64,000 nt of DNA from Allobosea sp. BH3 (lineage in GTDB: Bacteria > Pseudomonadota > Alphaproteobacteria > Rhizobiales > Beijerinckiaceae): assembly GCF_025499465.1 (NCBI RefSeq), contig NZ_JAIMCA010000002.1, forward strand, positions 1 through 64,000. Direction: 5' to 3'. The notes under the pieces were generated by a model that saw only the letters and a program-made list of their open reading frames with translations, did no database searches and was not told the origin of the DNA. Made by a program: the position numbers and the translations under genes. This document shows, in pieces, positions 18,628 through 27,003 of the stretch (positions are counted from its first letter, which is position 1; the number at the start of each line of letters is the position of its first letter).

Positions 18628-20001
18628 CTACTCGGCGGCCGCGAGCACCGTGGCCCTCAACGGCCGATCCTCGATCCCCGCCCGCGCCAGCTTCTCCGGC
18701 AGCGGACCACCGGTCGCCCAGTCGAGAAGTTCTGCCGTATGGACCACCGGCGTCGTTGCGCCCTTGTCCGAAAAGCCCTTCGCGAGCTGGGTCATGCAGC
18801 CGATATTGCCGGTCGCGACCAGCATCGGCTTCGTGCGCTCGATATTGCCGATCTTGCGCTCGCGCAGCTTCCCCGCGATCTCGGGCTGGAGGATATTGTA
18901 GACGCCGGCCGAGCCGCAGCAGATGTGCCCCTCCGGCACTTCCTTCACCTTGAAACCGGCGCCGGACAGAAGCCGCTTCGGCCCGTCCTTGAGCTGCTGG
19001 CCGTGCTGCATCGAGCAGGCGGAGTGATAGGCGATGGGCATGGCGACGTCGCGAACGACGCCGAGCTCCAGCGTCTCGAGGAACTCGGTGACATCCTTCG
19101 CGAGCGCGGAGACCTTCGCCGCCTTCTCGGCATAGGCGGGCTCGTTGCGGAACATGAAGCCGTAATCCTTGATCGTCGTGCCGCAGCCCGAGGCCGTGAT
19201 CAGGATGGCGTCCAGCCCCTCGCCGTCGACCTCCGCCATCCAGGCGTCGATGTTGCGGCGCGCGAAGGCGTGAGCGTCGTGCTCCTGCCCCATATGGTGG
19301 ACCAGCGCGCCGCAGCAGCCCTCGCCCTTCGGCAGCACGACCTCGACGCCATGGCGGTTCAGCAGGCGGATAGTGGCTTCGTTGATCGCCGGGTCGAGCA
19401 CCGGCTGGGCGCAGCCCGAGAGCAGTGCGACGCGCTTCACCCGTGCGGCCGGCGGCGGGAAGCTCTGCGGGCCCTCCATCGTCGAGCGCGTGGGCAGCCG
19501 CGCGGGCGCCAGCGCCAGCATCGCCTTCAGCCGCTGGCCAATGACCGGGACGAGGCCGGCGAGCGGCGCGAAGGGCTTGCCCAGAAGGGCTACGAGCATC
19601 GCGGCGCGGAAGCGGCCGGGATAGGGCAGGATCGCCGCCAGCACCTTGCGCAGCAGCCTGTCATGCCAGGAGCGCTCATAGGTTTCCTCGATATGGGCGC
19701 GGGCGTGGTCGACAAGGTGCATGTAGTGCACGCCCGAGGGGCAGGTCGACATGCAGGAGAGGCAGGAGAGGCAGCGATCGACATGCTTCACCACCTCGGC
19801 GGTGGCGGGCTTGCCGTTTTCCAGCATGTCCTTGATCAGGTAGATGCGCCCACGCGGAGAATCGAGCTCGTCGCCGAGCAGCAGATAGGTCGGGCAGGTC
19901 GCGGTGCAAAAGCCGCAATGGACGCAGCTGCGCAGGATCTTCTCCGAGGCCGGCATGCGCGGATCGGAGGCGAGGCGTTCGGGCGTGAAGTTCGTCTGCA
20001 T
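18628..20001 (-). CDS. glcF: Glycolate oxidase iron-sulfur subunit
   Basis: Electron-transfer subunit of membrane-associated glycolate dehydrogenase (GlcDEF), which oxidises glycolate to glyoxylate. 457 residues with two [4Fe-4S] motifs, [12 protein letters not shown] (about residue 26) and [12 protein letters not shown] (about 77), then two CCG domains with CCGALVHH and CCGSAGVY. It is the last gene of glcD-glcE-glcF, seven bases after glcE. A copy of element A follows it. Confidence 0.95.
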   Translation of the reverse strand: MQTNFTPERLASDPRMPASEKILRSCVHCGFCTATCPTYLLLGDELDSPRGRIYLIKDMLENGKPATAEVVKHVDRCLSCLSCMSTCPSGVHYMHLVDHARAHIEETYERSWHDRLLRKVLAAILPYPGRFRAAMLVALLGKPFAPLAGLVPVIGQRLKAMLALAPARLPTRSTMEGPQSFPPPAARVKRVALLSGCAQPVLDPAINEATIRLLNRHGVEVVLPKGEGCCGALVHHMGQEHDAHAFARRNIDAWMAEVDGEGLDAILITASGCGTTIKDYGFMFRNEPAYAEKAAKVSALAKDVTEFLETLELGVVRDVAMPIAYHSACSMQHGQQLKDGPKRLLSGAGFKVKEVPEGHICCGSAGVYNILQPEIAGKLRERKIGNIERTKPMLVATGNIGCMTQLAKGFSDKGATTPVVHTAELLDWATGGPLPEKLARAGIEDRPLRATVLAAAE

Positions 20002-20008
20002 CGTTCAA

Positions 20009-21196
20009 TCACACGCCTGCGTACATCCGGCCGGGCTCGAAGATGCCGTCGGGATCGAAGCTTTTCTTGATGCCGACTGTGACCCGCATCAACGGCTCGG
20101 CCAGCGGCTGGAACACATCGACGGCTGCGCGCACGGCATCGGGCGCTCGCACCAGCGTAGCATGGCCGCCAAACCGGTGGAGCGCCCCGCGGATCGCGGC
20201 GGCACCGGCATCATCCTCGGGTGGAACCGCGAGCCAGACCAGCCCGCCGCCCCAATCATAGAACCAGCGCGCGCCCGGCAGGCCGCGGGCGATTGTCGCG
20301 ATAGCCTTGGGGCCGTTCGTCGGCGCGAGCGAGAGGCGCCAGACGGCCTCGTCCGTGCCCGCGAAGAAGGCGGCGTCGCGGACAAGGCTCCAGAGTTCCG
20401 AGGGCATCTCGCCTTCGAGCCGGTCCGGCACGCCGAACTCGCCCAGCAGCAGGGAGAGTTCGGCGGCGCGATACTCGATCGAGTCGGAGAAATTCTCCAG
20501 CCGCAACAAGGTGCGCGCCTGATCGCCGGCGAGACCCGCGGGCAGATGCGCGGCGGCCATCGGCTCGAAGGGCGAGCCCAGCGCCTTCGACAGCAGCGCG
20601 ACGCCCTGTTCGTCGGAAAGGCCGCTCCATTGCAGGGTGACGAGGCGTTCCGGCCGCGGCAGCACCCGGAAGGTGACCTCGGTCAGGAATCCGAGCGTGC
20701 CGTGGCTGCCGGAGACGAGCTTCACCAGGTCGAGCCCCGTGACGTTCTTCATCACGCGCCCGCCGGATTTGATCATCTCGCCGCGGCCGTTGACGAGGCG
20801 GATGCCGATCAGGGAGTCGCGAGCGGCCCCGGCATTGATGCGGCGCGGGCCGGAGATGTTGCAGGCGGCGACGGCGCCGATGGTCGGCTCACCCTCGCTG
20901 CCGAAGAGGGCGCGATGGTCCATCGGCTCGAAAGGCAGCATCTGGCCGCGCTCGGCGAGCGTCTCCTGCACCAGGGCCAGCGGCGTGCCGGCGCGGGCGG
21001 CGATGACCATCTCGGCCGGTTCGTAGAGGGTGATGCCGGTCAGCCCCGCGCTCGATATCGTGCTCGCGGCCTGCGCGGGGCGGCCGAGCCCCGTCCGGGT
21101 ACCGCCGCCGCGGATGGAGAGGGGCGTCGAGCTGTCGACGACGGATTTCACGACGGCACAGGCCTGCGCCTCGGTGGTGGGGGTGTGGATGGTCAC
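20009..21196 (-). CDS. glcE: Glycolate oxidase FAD-binding subunit
   Basis: Second flavin-binding subunit of glycolate dehydrogenase, 395 residues. The N-terminal FAD_binding_4 (PCMH) fold includes STPLSIRGGGTRTGLGRP and, near residue 120, AACNISGPRRINAGAARDSL. Its start overlaps the glcD stop by four bases, indicating translational coupling. Confidence 0.94.
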   Translation of the reverse strand: MTIHTPTTEAQACAVVKSVVDSSTPLSIRGGGTRTGLGRPAQAASTISSAGLTGITLYEPAEMVIAARAGTPLALVQETLAERGQMLPFEPMDHRALFGSEGEPTIGAVAACNISGPRRINAGAARDSLIGIRLVNGRGEMIKSGGRVMKNVTGLDLVKLVSGSHGTLGFLTEVTFRVLPRPERLVTLQWSGLSDEQGVALLSKALGSPFEPMAAAHLPAGLAGDQARTLLRLENFSDSIEYRAAELSLLLGEFGVPDRLEGEMPSELWSLVRDAAFFAGTDEAVWRLSLAPTNGPKAIATIARGLPGARWFYDWGGGLVWLAVPPEDDAGAAAIRGALHRFGGHATLVRAPDAVRAAVDVFQPLAEPLMRVTVGIKKSFDPDGIFEPGRMYAGV

Positions 21197-22629
21197 GCCG
21201 CCACCCGCCCTTCAAGCGGGAAGACCTTGGCCGGATTGAGCAGCCAGCGCTCGTCGAACACAGCCCTCACGCGCATCTGCTGGGCGAGGTCCTCGGGGTT
21301 GAACTGGTAGGTCATCAGGTCGCGCTTCTCGATGCCGACGCCGTGCTCGCCGGTCAGGCAGCCGCCGACCTCGACGCAGAGTTTGAGAATGTCCATGCCC
21401 GCGTCCTCCGCCTTCTGCGCCTCCACGGGATCGTTGCAGTTGTAGAGGATCAGCGGATGCAGATTGCCGTCGCCGGCGTGGAAGACGTTGGCGACGCGAA
21501 GCCCGTAGCCCTTCACGATTTCATCCATGCGCTTGAGCACATAAGGCAGCTGGCCGGTCGGGATCGTGCCGTCCATGCAGATATAGTCCGCGATGCGGCC
21601 GGTGGCTCCGAAGGCGGATTTGCGGCCCTTCCAGATCGCAGCCGCCTCCATCGCGGATTTCGATTCCTTGACGGTAGTGACGCCGTGCTCGCGAGCGATG
21701 GCGACGATGCGGGCGAGCTGGGCGTCCATCTCCTCGTCCGAGCCCTCGACCTCGATGATCAGCAGCGCCTCGACATCCATCGGATAGCCGGCCTTGGCGA
21801 AGGCCTCGCAGATCTCGATGGCGGGCTTGTCCATGAATTCCATCGCGACCGGGATAATTCCCGCACCGATGATGGCGGCAACCGCCGAGCCCGCCTGCTC
21901 GCTGGTCGGAAAGCCGAAGAGCACGGGACGCGCGCCCTCGGCCATGCGCAGAATGCGAACCGTCGCCTCGGTGATGATGCCGAGCTGTCCTTCCGAGCCG
22001 TTGATCAGGCCGAGCAGGTCGTAACCGGGGGAATCGAGATGGCTGCCGCCGATCTCGACGACACTGCCGTCGAGCATCACCATCTTCACGCCCAGCACAT
22101 TGTTGGTGGTGACGCCGTATTTCAGGCAATGCGCCCCGCCGGAGTTCATGCCGATATTGCCGCCGATCGAGCAAGCGAGCTGCGAGGACGGGTCCGGCGC
22201 GTAAAAGAAGCCCTCGGCCGAGACCGCACCCGTAACGGCGAGATTGGTGACGCCGGCCTGCACCTTCGCGATGCGGTTAGCGTAGTCGATCTCGATGATG
22301 CGGTTCATCTTCGAGACGCCGATGACGATGGCATCCTCCTGCGGGATGGCTCCGCCCGCGAGCGAGGTGCCGGAGCCGCGCGGGACGACCGGCACGCCCT
22401 GCGCGCGGCAATAGCGCAGCACGGCAGCGACCTCCTCGGTGGTCGAGGGCAGCACGACCGCCAGCGGCATGCGGCGATAGGCCGTCAGCGCGTCGGTCTC
22501 GTAGGGCCGGCGTTCGTCATCGCTGGTGATCAGCGCGTTCGGCGCGACGAGGCCGGACAAGCCCGCGATGATCTCGTCGCGGCGGGCAAGGATGCCGGCA
22601 TCCGGCGCCGGAAAAGCGATGGCGGACAT
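21193..22629 (-). CDS. glcD: Glycolate oxidase catalytic FAD subunit
   Basis: Catalytic flavoprotein of GlcDEF, 478 residues. It has the FAD PCMH motif VPRGSGTSLAGGAIP, SIGGNIGMNSGGAHCLKYG, and the C-terminal FAD-oxidase_C signature VFHAGDGNLHP and LTGEHGVGIEKR. It leads the operon and is divergent from a LysR-type gene; the shared 128-base gap holds a 15-bp dyad at 22718-22732. A related but separate D-2-hydroxyacid dehydrogenase is at 45299-46711. Confidence 0.95.
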   Translation of the reverse strand: MSAIAFPAPDAGILARRDEIIAGLSGLVAPNALITSDDERRPYETDALTAYRRMPLAVVLPSTTEEVAAVLRYCRAQGVPVVPRGSGTSLAGGAIPQEDAIVIGVSKMNRIIEIDYANRIAKVQAGVTNLAVTGAVSAEGFFYAPDPSSQLACSIGGNIGMNSGGAHCLKYGVTTNNVLGVKMVMLDGSVVEIGGSHLDSPGYDLLGLINGSEGQLGIITEATVRILRMAEGARPVLFGFPTSEQAGSAVAAIIGAGIIPVAMEFMDKPAIEICEAFAKAGYPMDVEALLIIEVEGSDEEMDAQLARIVAIAREHGVTTVKESKSAMEAAAIWKGRKSAFGATGRIADYICMDGTIPTGQLPYVLKRMDEIVKGYGLRVANVFHAGDGNLHPLILYNCNDPVEAQKAEDAGMDILKLCVEVGGCLTGEHGVGIEKRDLMTYQFNPEDLAQQMRVRAVFDERWLLNPAKVFPLEGRVAA

Positions 22630-22717
22630 GGCTGTTCCCTCCCGTCGATCACATCGTCATTGCCGGAAAGCTAGACCAATTCCAACCCGCTTGCAGCGCC
22701 GGGCGCAACCATGATTA

Positions 22718-22732
22718 TTTCCGAAACGGAAA
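22718..22732. promoter_or_regulatory. Candidate LysR operator between glcD and the LysR gene
   Basis: TTTCCG-AAA-CGGAAA perfect dyad, ending 25 bases before the LysR start. The position suits autoregulation and possibly control of glcDEF; not demonstrated. Confidence 0.5.
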
Positions 22733-22757
22733 AGATGAGTGGGAAAGCGCAACGCGC

Positions 22758-23663
22758 ATGGACAGGTTCGGCGATCTGGACGTCTTCGCCCATGTCGTGA
22801 CGGCGCGCAGCATGTCGGCGGCCGGGCGGCAGCTCAACCTGTCGCCGGCGGTGATCTCGAAGCGCATCCGCCGGCTGGAGGAGCGGCTCGGCGTGCGCCT
22901 GCTCCAGCGCACCACCCGCCAGCTCGCCTTGACCGAGGCCGGACAGGGCTTCTACGAGCGCGTCGTCTCGATCCTCTCCTCGATCGAGGAGGCGGAGGCC
23001 TGGGTGGCGAGCGGAGCCGGGCAGGTGCGCGGCACCTTGCGCGTCTCGGCGCCAACATCCTTCGGCCGGCTGCACATCGCGCCGCATCTCAAGCGCTTCC
23101 TCGACGCCAACCCGCTGGTGACGGTGGATCTCGTGCTGAGCGACGCCTTCGTCGATGTCGTCGGCGAGGGCTTCGACCTCGCGATCCGCATCGCGGATCT
23201 GCAGGATTCGAGCCTCGTGGCCAAGCGGCTCGCCCCCAATCACCGTGTGCTCTGCGCGACGCCGGGCTATCTCGCGGAACACGGCACGCCGGCCGACATA
23301 GCCGGGCTCGCGCGCCATACGCTGATCGCACACAATGCCGATCACTGGCGGCTCGACGGGCCGGAGGGGCCGGTCTCGGTACGGGTCAACGGCCCGCTCA
23401 GGACCAATTCCAGCGAGGTGGTCCGCGAGGCGCTGCTGGCGGGGGTCGGCGTCGCGCTGCGCTCGACCTGGGATGTCGGGCCGGAGCTGAAATCGGGCGC
23501 GCTGCAGCGCGTACTGCCGGCCTATGCGGTCGGCTCCCGCGTCGCGGTGTATGCGGTCTATCCGAGCCGCCGGCATCTGGAACAGAAGGTGCGCGCCTTC
23601 GTCGATTACCTCGGCGAGCTCTATGGCGCCACGCCCTACTGGGATGCTGGTCTGGCCTTGTGA
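22758..23663 (+). CDS. LysR family transcriptional regulator
   Basis: 301-residue LTTR. N-terminal winged helix (about 1-60: MDRFGDLDVFAHVVTARSMS then SPAVISKRIRRLEERLGVRLLQR) and a C-terminal substrate-binding domain (about 88-295) of the CrgA/AaeR-like type. It is transcribed divergently from glcDEF, the usual layout for an LTTR and its target, so glycolate or a related acid is a reasonable guess for the inducer. A stem-loop (GAGCCGC-N6-GCGGCTC, 23683-23702) follows the gene but lacks a T-tract. Confidence 0.92.
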   Translation: MDRFGDLDVFAHVVTARSMSAAGRQLNLSPAVISKRIRRLEERLGVRLLQRTTRQLALTEAGQGFYERVVSILSSIEEAEAWVASGAGQVRGTLRVSAPTSFGRLHIAPHLKRFLDANPLVTVDLVLSDAFVDVVGEGFDLAIRIADLQDSSLVAKRLAPNHRVLCATPGYLAEHGTPADIAGLARHTLIAHNADHWRLDGPEGPVSVRVNGPLRTNSSEVVREALLAGVGVALRSTWDVGPELKSGALQRVLPAYAVGSRVAVYAVYPSRRHLEQKVRAFVDYLGELYGATPYWDAGLAL

Positions 23664-23767
23664 GGCGCACCGGACGGAGCGCGAGCCGCGCTACAGCGGC
23701 TCGACTGCAATCATGCCCAGCGTTCAGAAACAGCCGGGCATGATCGCGAGGGCGGCGTCCTAAGACA

Positions 23768-24034
23768 TCAATTCCAGCCTGATTCGCGCTCGCAGGCGCG
23801 CCGGGCGTTGGGATTGGCCTTTTCCCATTCGGTGATGGAGCGGGTTTCGTTGTCGCTCATCTTGTTGTTCATGCAGCCGCAATAGGCGGCGACAACAGCA
23901 GCCGACGCCTTGGCGCCCTGGTTGTCGACCAGGCACTGGCTGATCCACTTCTTGTCGTCGGCGCTCTGGGCGAAGGCCGCGCCGCCGATGCAGGCGCTTC
24001 CCAAGAGAAATGCCGCCAGAAATTTGAATTTCAT
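23768..24034 (-). CDS. Small Cys-rich exported protein of unknown function
   Basis: 88 residues. The signal peptide (MKFKFLAAFLLGSACIGGAAFAQ) probably is cleaved after AFAQ. The mature part of about 65 residues has four cysteines (QCLVDN, YCGCMN, ACERE), suggesting disulfides in the periplasm. No family is recognised with confidence; similar CxCM-type small exported proteins occur in Hyphomicrobiales. The ATG at 24034 follows AAAAGG at a good distance, and that ribosome-binding site forms one arm of a 9-bp inverted repeat (24036-24079), so translation may be controlled by RNA structure. Confidence 0.72.
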   Translation of the reverse strand: MKFKFLAAFLLGSACIGGAAFAQSADDKKWISQCLVDNQGAKASAAVVAAYCGCMNNKMSDNETRSITEWEKANPNARRACERESGWN

Positions 24035-24035
24035 G

Positions 24036-24079
24036 ATGCACCTTTTAGTCAAACCGCTTGTCGCGGCGCGAAGGTGCAT
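24036..24079 (-). promoter_or_regulatory. Leader hairpin able to mask the ribosome-binding site
   Basis: On the minus strand ATGCACCTT (24079-24071) pairs perfectly with AAGGTGCAT (24044-24036), which contains the Shine-Dalgarno and ends one base before the ATG. The 26-base loop holds a further CCGC-GACAA-GCGG hairpin. Candidate thermosensor or other cis-acting switch. Confidence 0.5.
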
Positions 24080-24130
24080 AAATTCAAACCAATGACAGTC
24101 AATATTCGATATGGCCAAGATCAATTCGTT

Positions 24131-24176
24131 TCAAAAATAGTCACATTCCGATCTTCATCCATGTCAAAAATAGTCA
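24131..24176. repeat. Two direct 13-mers in an A+T-rich intergenic region
   Basis: TCAAAAATAGTCA occurs exactly at 24131-24143 and 24164-24176, start points 33 bases apart, about three helical turns. They lie between divergent genes and could be tandem protein-binding sites. The remainder of 24080-24334 shows only A+T-rich sequence. Confidence 0.5.
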
Positions 24177-24334
24177 TTTACTTCGGCATCAATCTGTCAC
24201 TCGACGCCTGATTTCCACGAAACCCCGAACTACCCAGCGGCAGCCGGGCGCTGCCAGCGTCGACCTCGGCTTTGCAGTCTCCCGGGACATCGCCTAAGCA
24301 ATGCCTGCCATTCTCGGTTTCATCAGGAGAGGCG

Positions 24335-25273
24335 ATGTTCGGCGTGCTCGAAGGCACGGGGGTCGAGGTGATCGATCCACGTTTCCACCGCATCATCCCC
24401 GGCTCGGCCCGGGTCGAGCGGCTCTGGACGGGTGCGCGCTGGTCGGAAGGGCCGGCCTGGTTCCCGGCGCACAACACGCTTGTCTGGTCCGACATCCCGA
24501 ACGACCGGATGCTGCGTTACGACGCCGTGTCAGGCCATGTCGGCATCTTCCGCCAGCCGGCGCGCAATTCCAACGGCAATACGGTCGACCGCGAAGGAAG
24601 GCTCGTCACCTGCGAACATGGCGGGCGACAGGTGACGCGCACCGAGCATGACGGGCGCATCACCGTTCTCGCCAGCCACTATGCCGGCAAGCGCCTGAAC
24701 TCGCCGAACGACGTGGTCGTGAAATCGGACGGCTCGATCTGGTTCACCGATCCCGATTACGGCATCGCCAGCGACTATGAGGGCGATGCGGCGGAGAGCG
24801 AGATCGGCGCCTGCAACGTCTATCGGATCGACGGGCAGAGCGGCGAGATCTCCCTGGTGGCCGATGATTTCGAGAAGCCGAACGGCCTCGCCTTCTCGCC
24901 GGACGAAAGCATCCTCTACATCGCCGACAGCTTTTCGGGCTTCTCGCCGGATGACGGGAGGCGCCATATCCGCGCCTGCGCCGTCGGCGCGGATGGTGCG
25001 AGCCTCGGGCGCTCCGATATCTTCGCGACATGCGCCGCCGGGGTCTTCGACGGCTTCCGGCTGGACCGCACGGGCCGGCTATGGTCGAGCGCGGCCGACG
25101 GCGTTCATATCTTCGCGCCGGACGGAGACATGATCGGCAAGGTCGCGATCCCCGAGATCGTCGCCAATGTCTGCTGGGGCGGGCCGAAGCTCAACCGGCT
25201 CTTCATCTGCGGCACGACCTCGCTCTACGCCGTGATGACCCATACGAACGGCCTCGGCCCGCGAGGACTCTGA
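24335..25273 (+). CDS. SMP-30/gluconolactonase family protein
   Basis: Six-bladed beta-propeller lactonase-type enzyme, 312 residues, probably hydrolysing a sugar or other lactone with a divalent metal. Recognisable segments are WSEGPAWFP (metal-ligand Glu), NSNGNTVDREGRLVTCEHG, LNSPNDVVVKSDGSIWFTDPDYG (metal-ligand Asn) and FDGFRLDRTGRLW. AGGAGAGG just before the ATG at 24335 fixes the start. No signal peptide, so probably cytoplasmic. The next gene is a peptide-type binding protein, possibly the same transcription unit. Substrate unknown. Confidence 0.9.
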   Translation: MFGVLEGTGVEVIDPRFHRIIPGSARVERLWTGARWSEGPAWFPAHNTLVWSDIPNDRMLRYDAVSGHVGIFRQPARNSNGNTVDREGRLVTCEHGGRQVTRTEHDGRITVLASHYAGKRLNSPNDVVVKSDGSIWFTDPDYGIASDYEGDAAESEIGACNVYRIDGQSGEISLVADDFEKPNGLAFSPDESILYIADSFSGFSPDDGRRHIRACAVGADGASLGRSDIFATCAAGVFDGFRLDRTGRLWSSAADGVHIFAPDGDMIGKVAIPEIVANVCWGGPKLNRLFICGTTSLYAVMTHTNGLGPRGL

Positions 25274-25360
25274 AGCTTTCACGAAGCCGTGTTTTGCCGC
25301 TGCGCCGGCATGGCACATCGCTTGCTGCCCTGCATGCCTTTCCCGGTGAAAGGTGCATGG

Positions 25361-26950
25361 ATGTTCAAACGACTGGTTATTTCGGCCGCACTCGCCCTTT
25401 CCGTGATCGGCACGGCGCAGGCGGAGACGGTCGTCCGTTACGGCATCTCGATGGCGGACATCCCGCTGACCACGGGCCAGCCGGATCGCGGCGCGGGCGC
25501 CTACAAATTCACGGGCTATACGCTCTATGACCCGCTGGTCGCCTGGGAAATGGACATCGCCGAGAAGCCTGGCAAGCTCGTGCCCGGCCTCGCGACCGAA
25601 TGGAAGGTCGATCCCGCCGACCAGAAGAAGTGGCTGTTCACGCTGCGCGAAGGCGTGAAGTTCCATGACGGCTCGGCCTTCGATGCCGATGCGGTGATCT
25701 GGAATCTGGAGAAGGTGCTCAACGAGCAGGCGCCGCATTACGACAAGCGCCAGTCGGCGCAGGTGAAGCCGCGGCTGCCCTCCGTCGCCAGCTATCGCAA
25801 GGTTGATGCGAAGACGGTCGAGATCACCACCAAGGTGATCGATTCCTTCTTCCCCTACCAGATGCTCTGGTTCCTGGTCTCGAGCCCGGCGCAATACGAG
25901 AAGGTCGGCAAGGACTGGGACAAGTTCGCGTTCCAGCCCTCGGGCACGGGGCCGTTCAAGCTTGGCCGGCTCGTGCCGCGCGAGCTCGCGGAGCTGGTCA
26001 AGAACCCCGACTACTGGGACAAGAAGCGGCTCGCGAAGGTCGACAAGCTCGTGCTCGTGCCGCTGCCGGAGGTGCTCTCGCGCACCAACGCGCTGATCTC
26101 CGGCCAGGTCGACCTGATCGAGACCCCTGCCCCCGACACCGTGCCGCAGCTCAAATCCGCCGGCATGAAGATCGTCGAGAACGTCACGCCGCATGTCTGG
26201 AACTATCACCTGAGCGTGGCGACCGGCTCGCCCTGGGCCGATATCCGCCTGCGCAAGGCGCTCAACCTCGCCATCGACCGCGAGAGCGTGGTGGCGCTGA
26301 TGAACGGGCTGGCGAAGCCCGCCATCGGCCAGATCGACCCGGCGAGCCCGTGGTTCGGCAAGCCGAGCTTCCAGATCAAATACGATCCCGAGGCCGCGAA
26401 GAAGCTCGTCGCCGAAGCGGGCTACTCGCCGCAGAAGCCGCTCAAGACCACCTTCGTCATCGCGCAGGGCGGCTCCGGCCAGATGCTCTCGCTGCCGATG
26501 AACGAGCTGATCCAGCAGAACCTCAAGGATGTCGGCATCGAGGTCGAGTTCAAGGTGGTCGAGCTCGAGGTGCTCTACACGCGCTGGCGCAAGGGCGCGA
26601 AGGACGAGATGAACGCCGACGTCACCTCGAACAACATCGCCTATGTGACCTCGGACCCGCTCTATGCGATCATCCGCTTCTTCCATTCCGGCCAGGTCGC
26701 GCCGGTCGGCGTGAACTGGGGCACGTGGTCGAGCCCGGAGACCGATGCCCTGCTCAACGAGGCGATGAAGACCTTCGACGTCGCCAAGCAGGACGAGTTG
26801 CTCGCCAAGGTCCACACGCTCGTCGTCGACAACGCCGTGCTCGGCTGGGTCGTGCACGACACCAACCCGCATGCGCTGTCGCCGAAGGTGAAGAAGTTCG
26901 TGCTGGCGCAGCACTGGTTCCAGGACCTGACGACGCTCAGCCTGGATTGA
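25361..26950 (+). CDS. ABC transporter substrate-binding protein, family 5 (peptide/nickel type)
   Basis: Periplasmic solute-binding protein of 529 residues with a Sec signal peptide (MFKRLVISAALALSVIGTAQA) and the SBP_bac_5 domain at about 65-430, including GTGPFKLGRLVPRELAELVKN-type motifs and LRKALNLAIDRESVV. GAAAGG lies eight bases before the ATG at 25361. No permease or ATPase genes are adjacent, so it is an orphan binding protein or works with components elsewhere. It follows the SMP-30 gene by 87 bases. A probable terminator is at 26961-26996. Confidence 0.92.
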   Translation: MFKRLVISAALALSVIGTAQAETVVRYGISMADIPLTTGQPDRGAGAYKFTGYTLYDPLVAWEMDIAEKPGKLVPGLATEWKVDPADQKKWLFTLREGVKFHDGSAFDADAVIWNLEKVLNEQAPHYDKRQSAQVKPRLPSVASYRKVDAKTVEITTKVIDSFFPYQMLWFLVSSPAQYEKVGKDWDKFAFQPSGTGPFKLGRLVPRELAELVKNPDYWDKKRLAKVDKLVLVPLPEVLSRTNALISGQVDLIETPAPDTVPQLKSAGMKIVENVTPHVWNYHLSVATGSPWADIRLRKALNLAIDRESVVALMNGLAKPAIGQIDPASPWFGKPSFQIKYDPEAAKKLVAEAGYSPQKPLKTTFVIAQGGSGQMLSLPMNELIQQNLKDVGIEVEFKVVELEVLYTRWRKGAKDEMNADVTSNNIAYVTSDPLYAIIRFFHSGQVAPVGVNWGTWSSPETDALLNEAMKTFDVAKQDELLAKVHTLVVDNAVLGWVVHDTNPHALSPKVKKFVLAQHWFQDLTTLSLD

Positions 26951-26960
26951 TCCGGGATCG

Positions 26961-26996
26961 CGGCGGTCGGCCCTCTTTTGGGCCGGCCGCCGTCTT
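26961..26996 (+). terminator. Probable terminator after the binding-protein gene
   Basis: Long stem CGGCGGTCGGCCC / GGGCCGGCCGCCG (one mismatch) with a TCTTTT loop, followed by only a short T-rich TCTTG. It may also serve the convergent AbrB-family gene. Confidence 0.6.
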
Positions 26997-27003
26997 GTAG
27001 GCT

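Noticed and set aside
23683..23702. GAGCCGC-N6-GCGGCTC as a terminator of the LysR gene
   Set aside because: It lacks a T-tract; noted under the gene but not called as a terminator.
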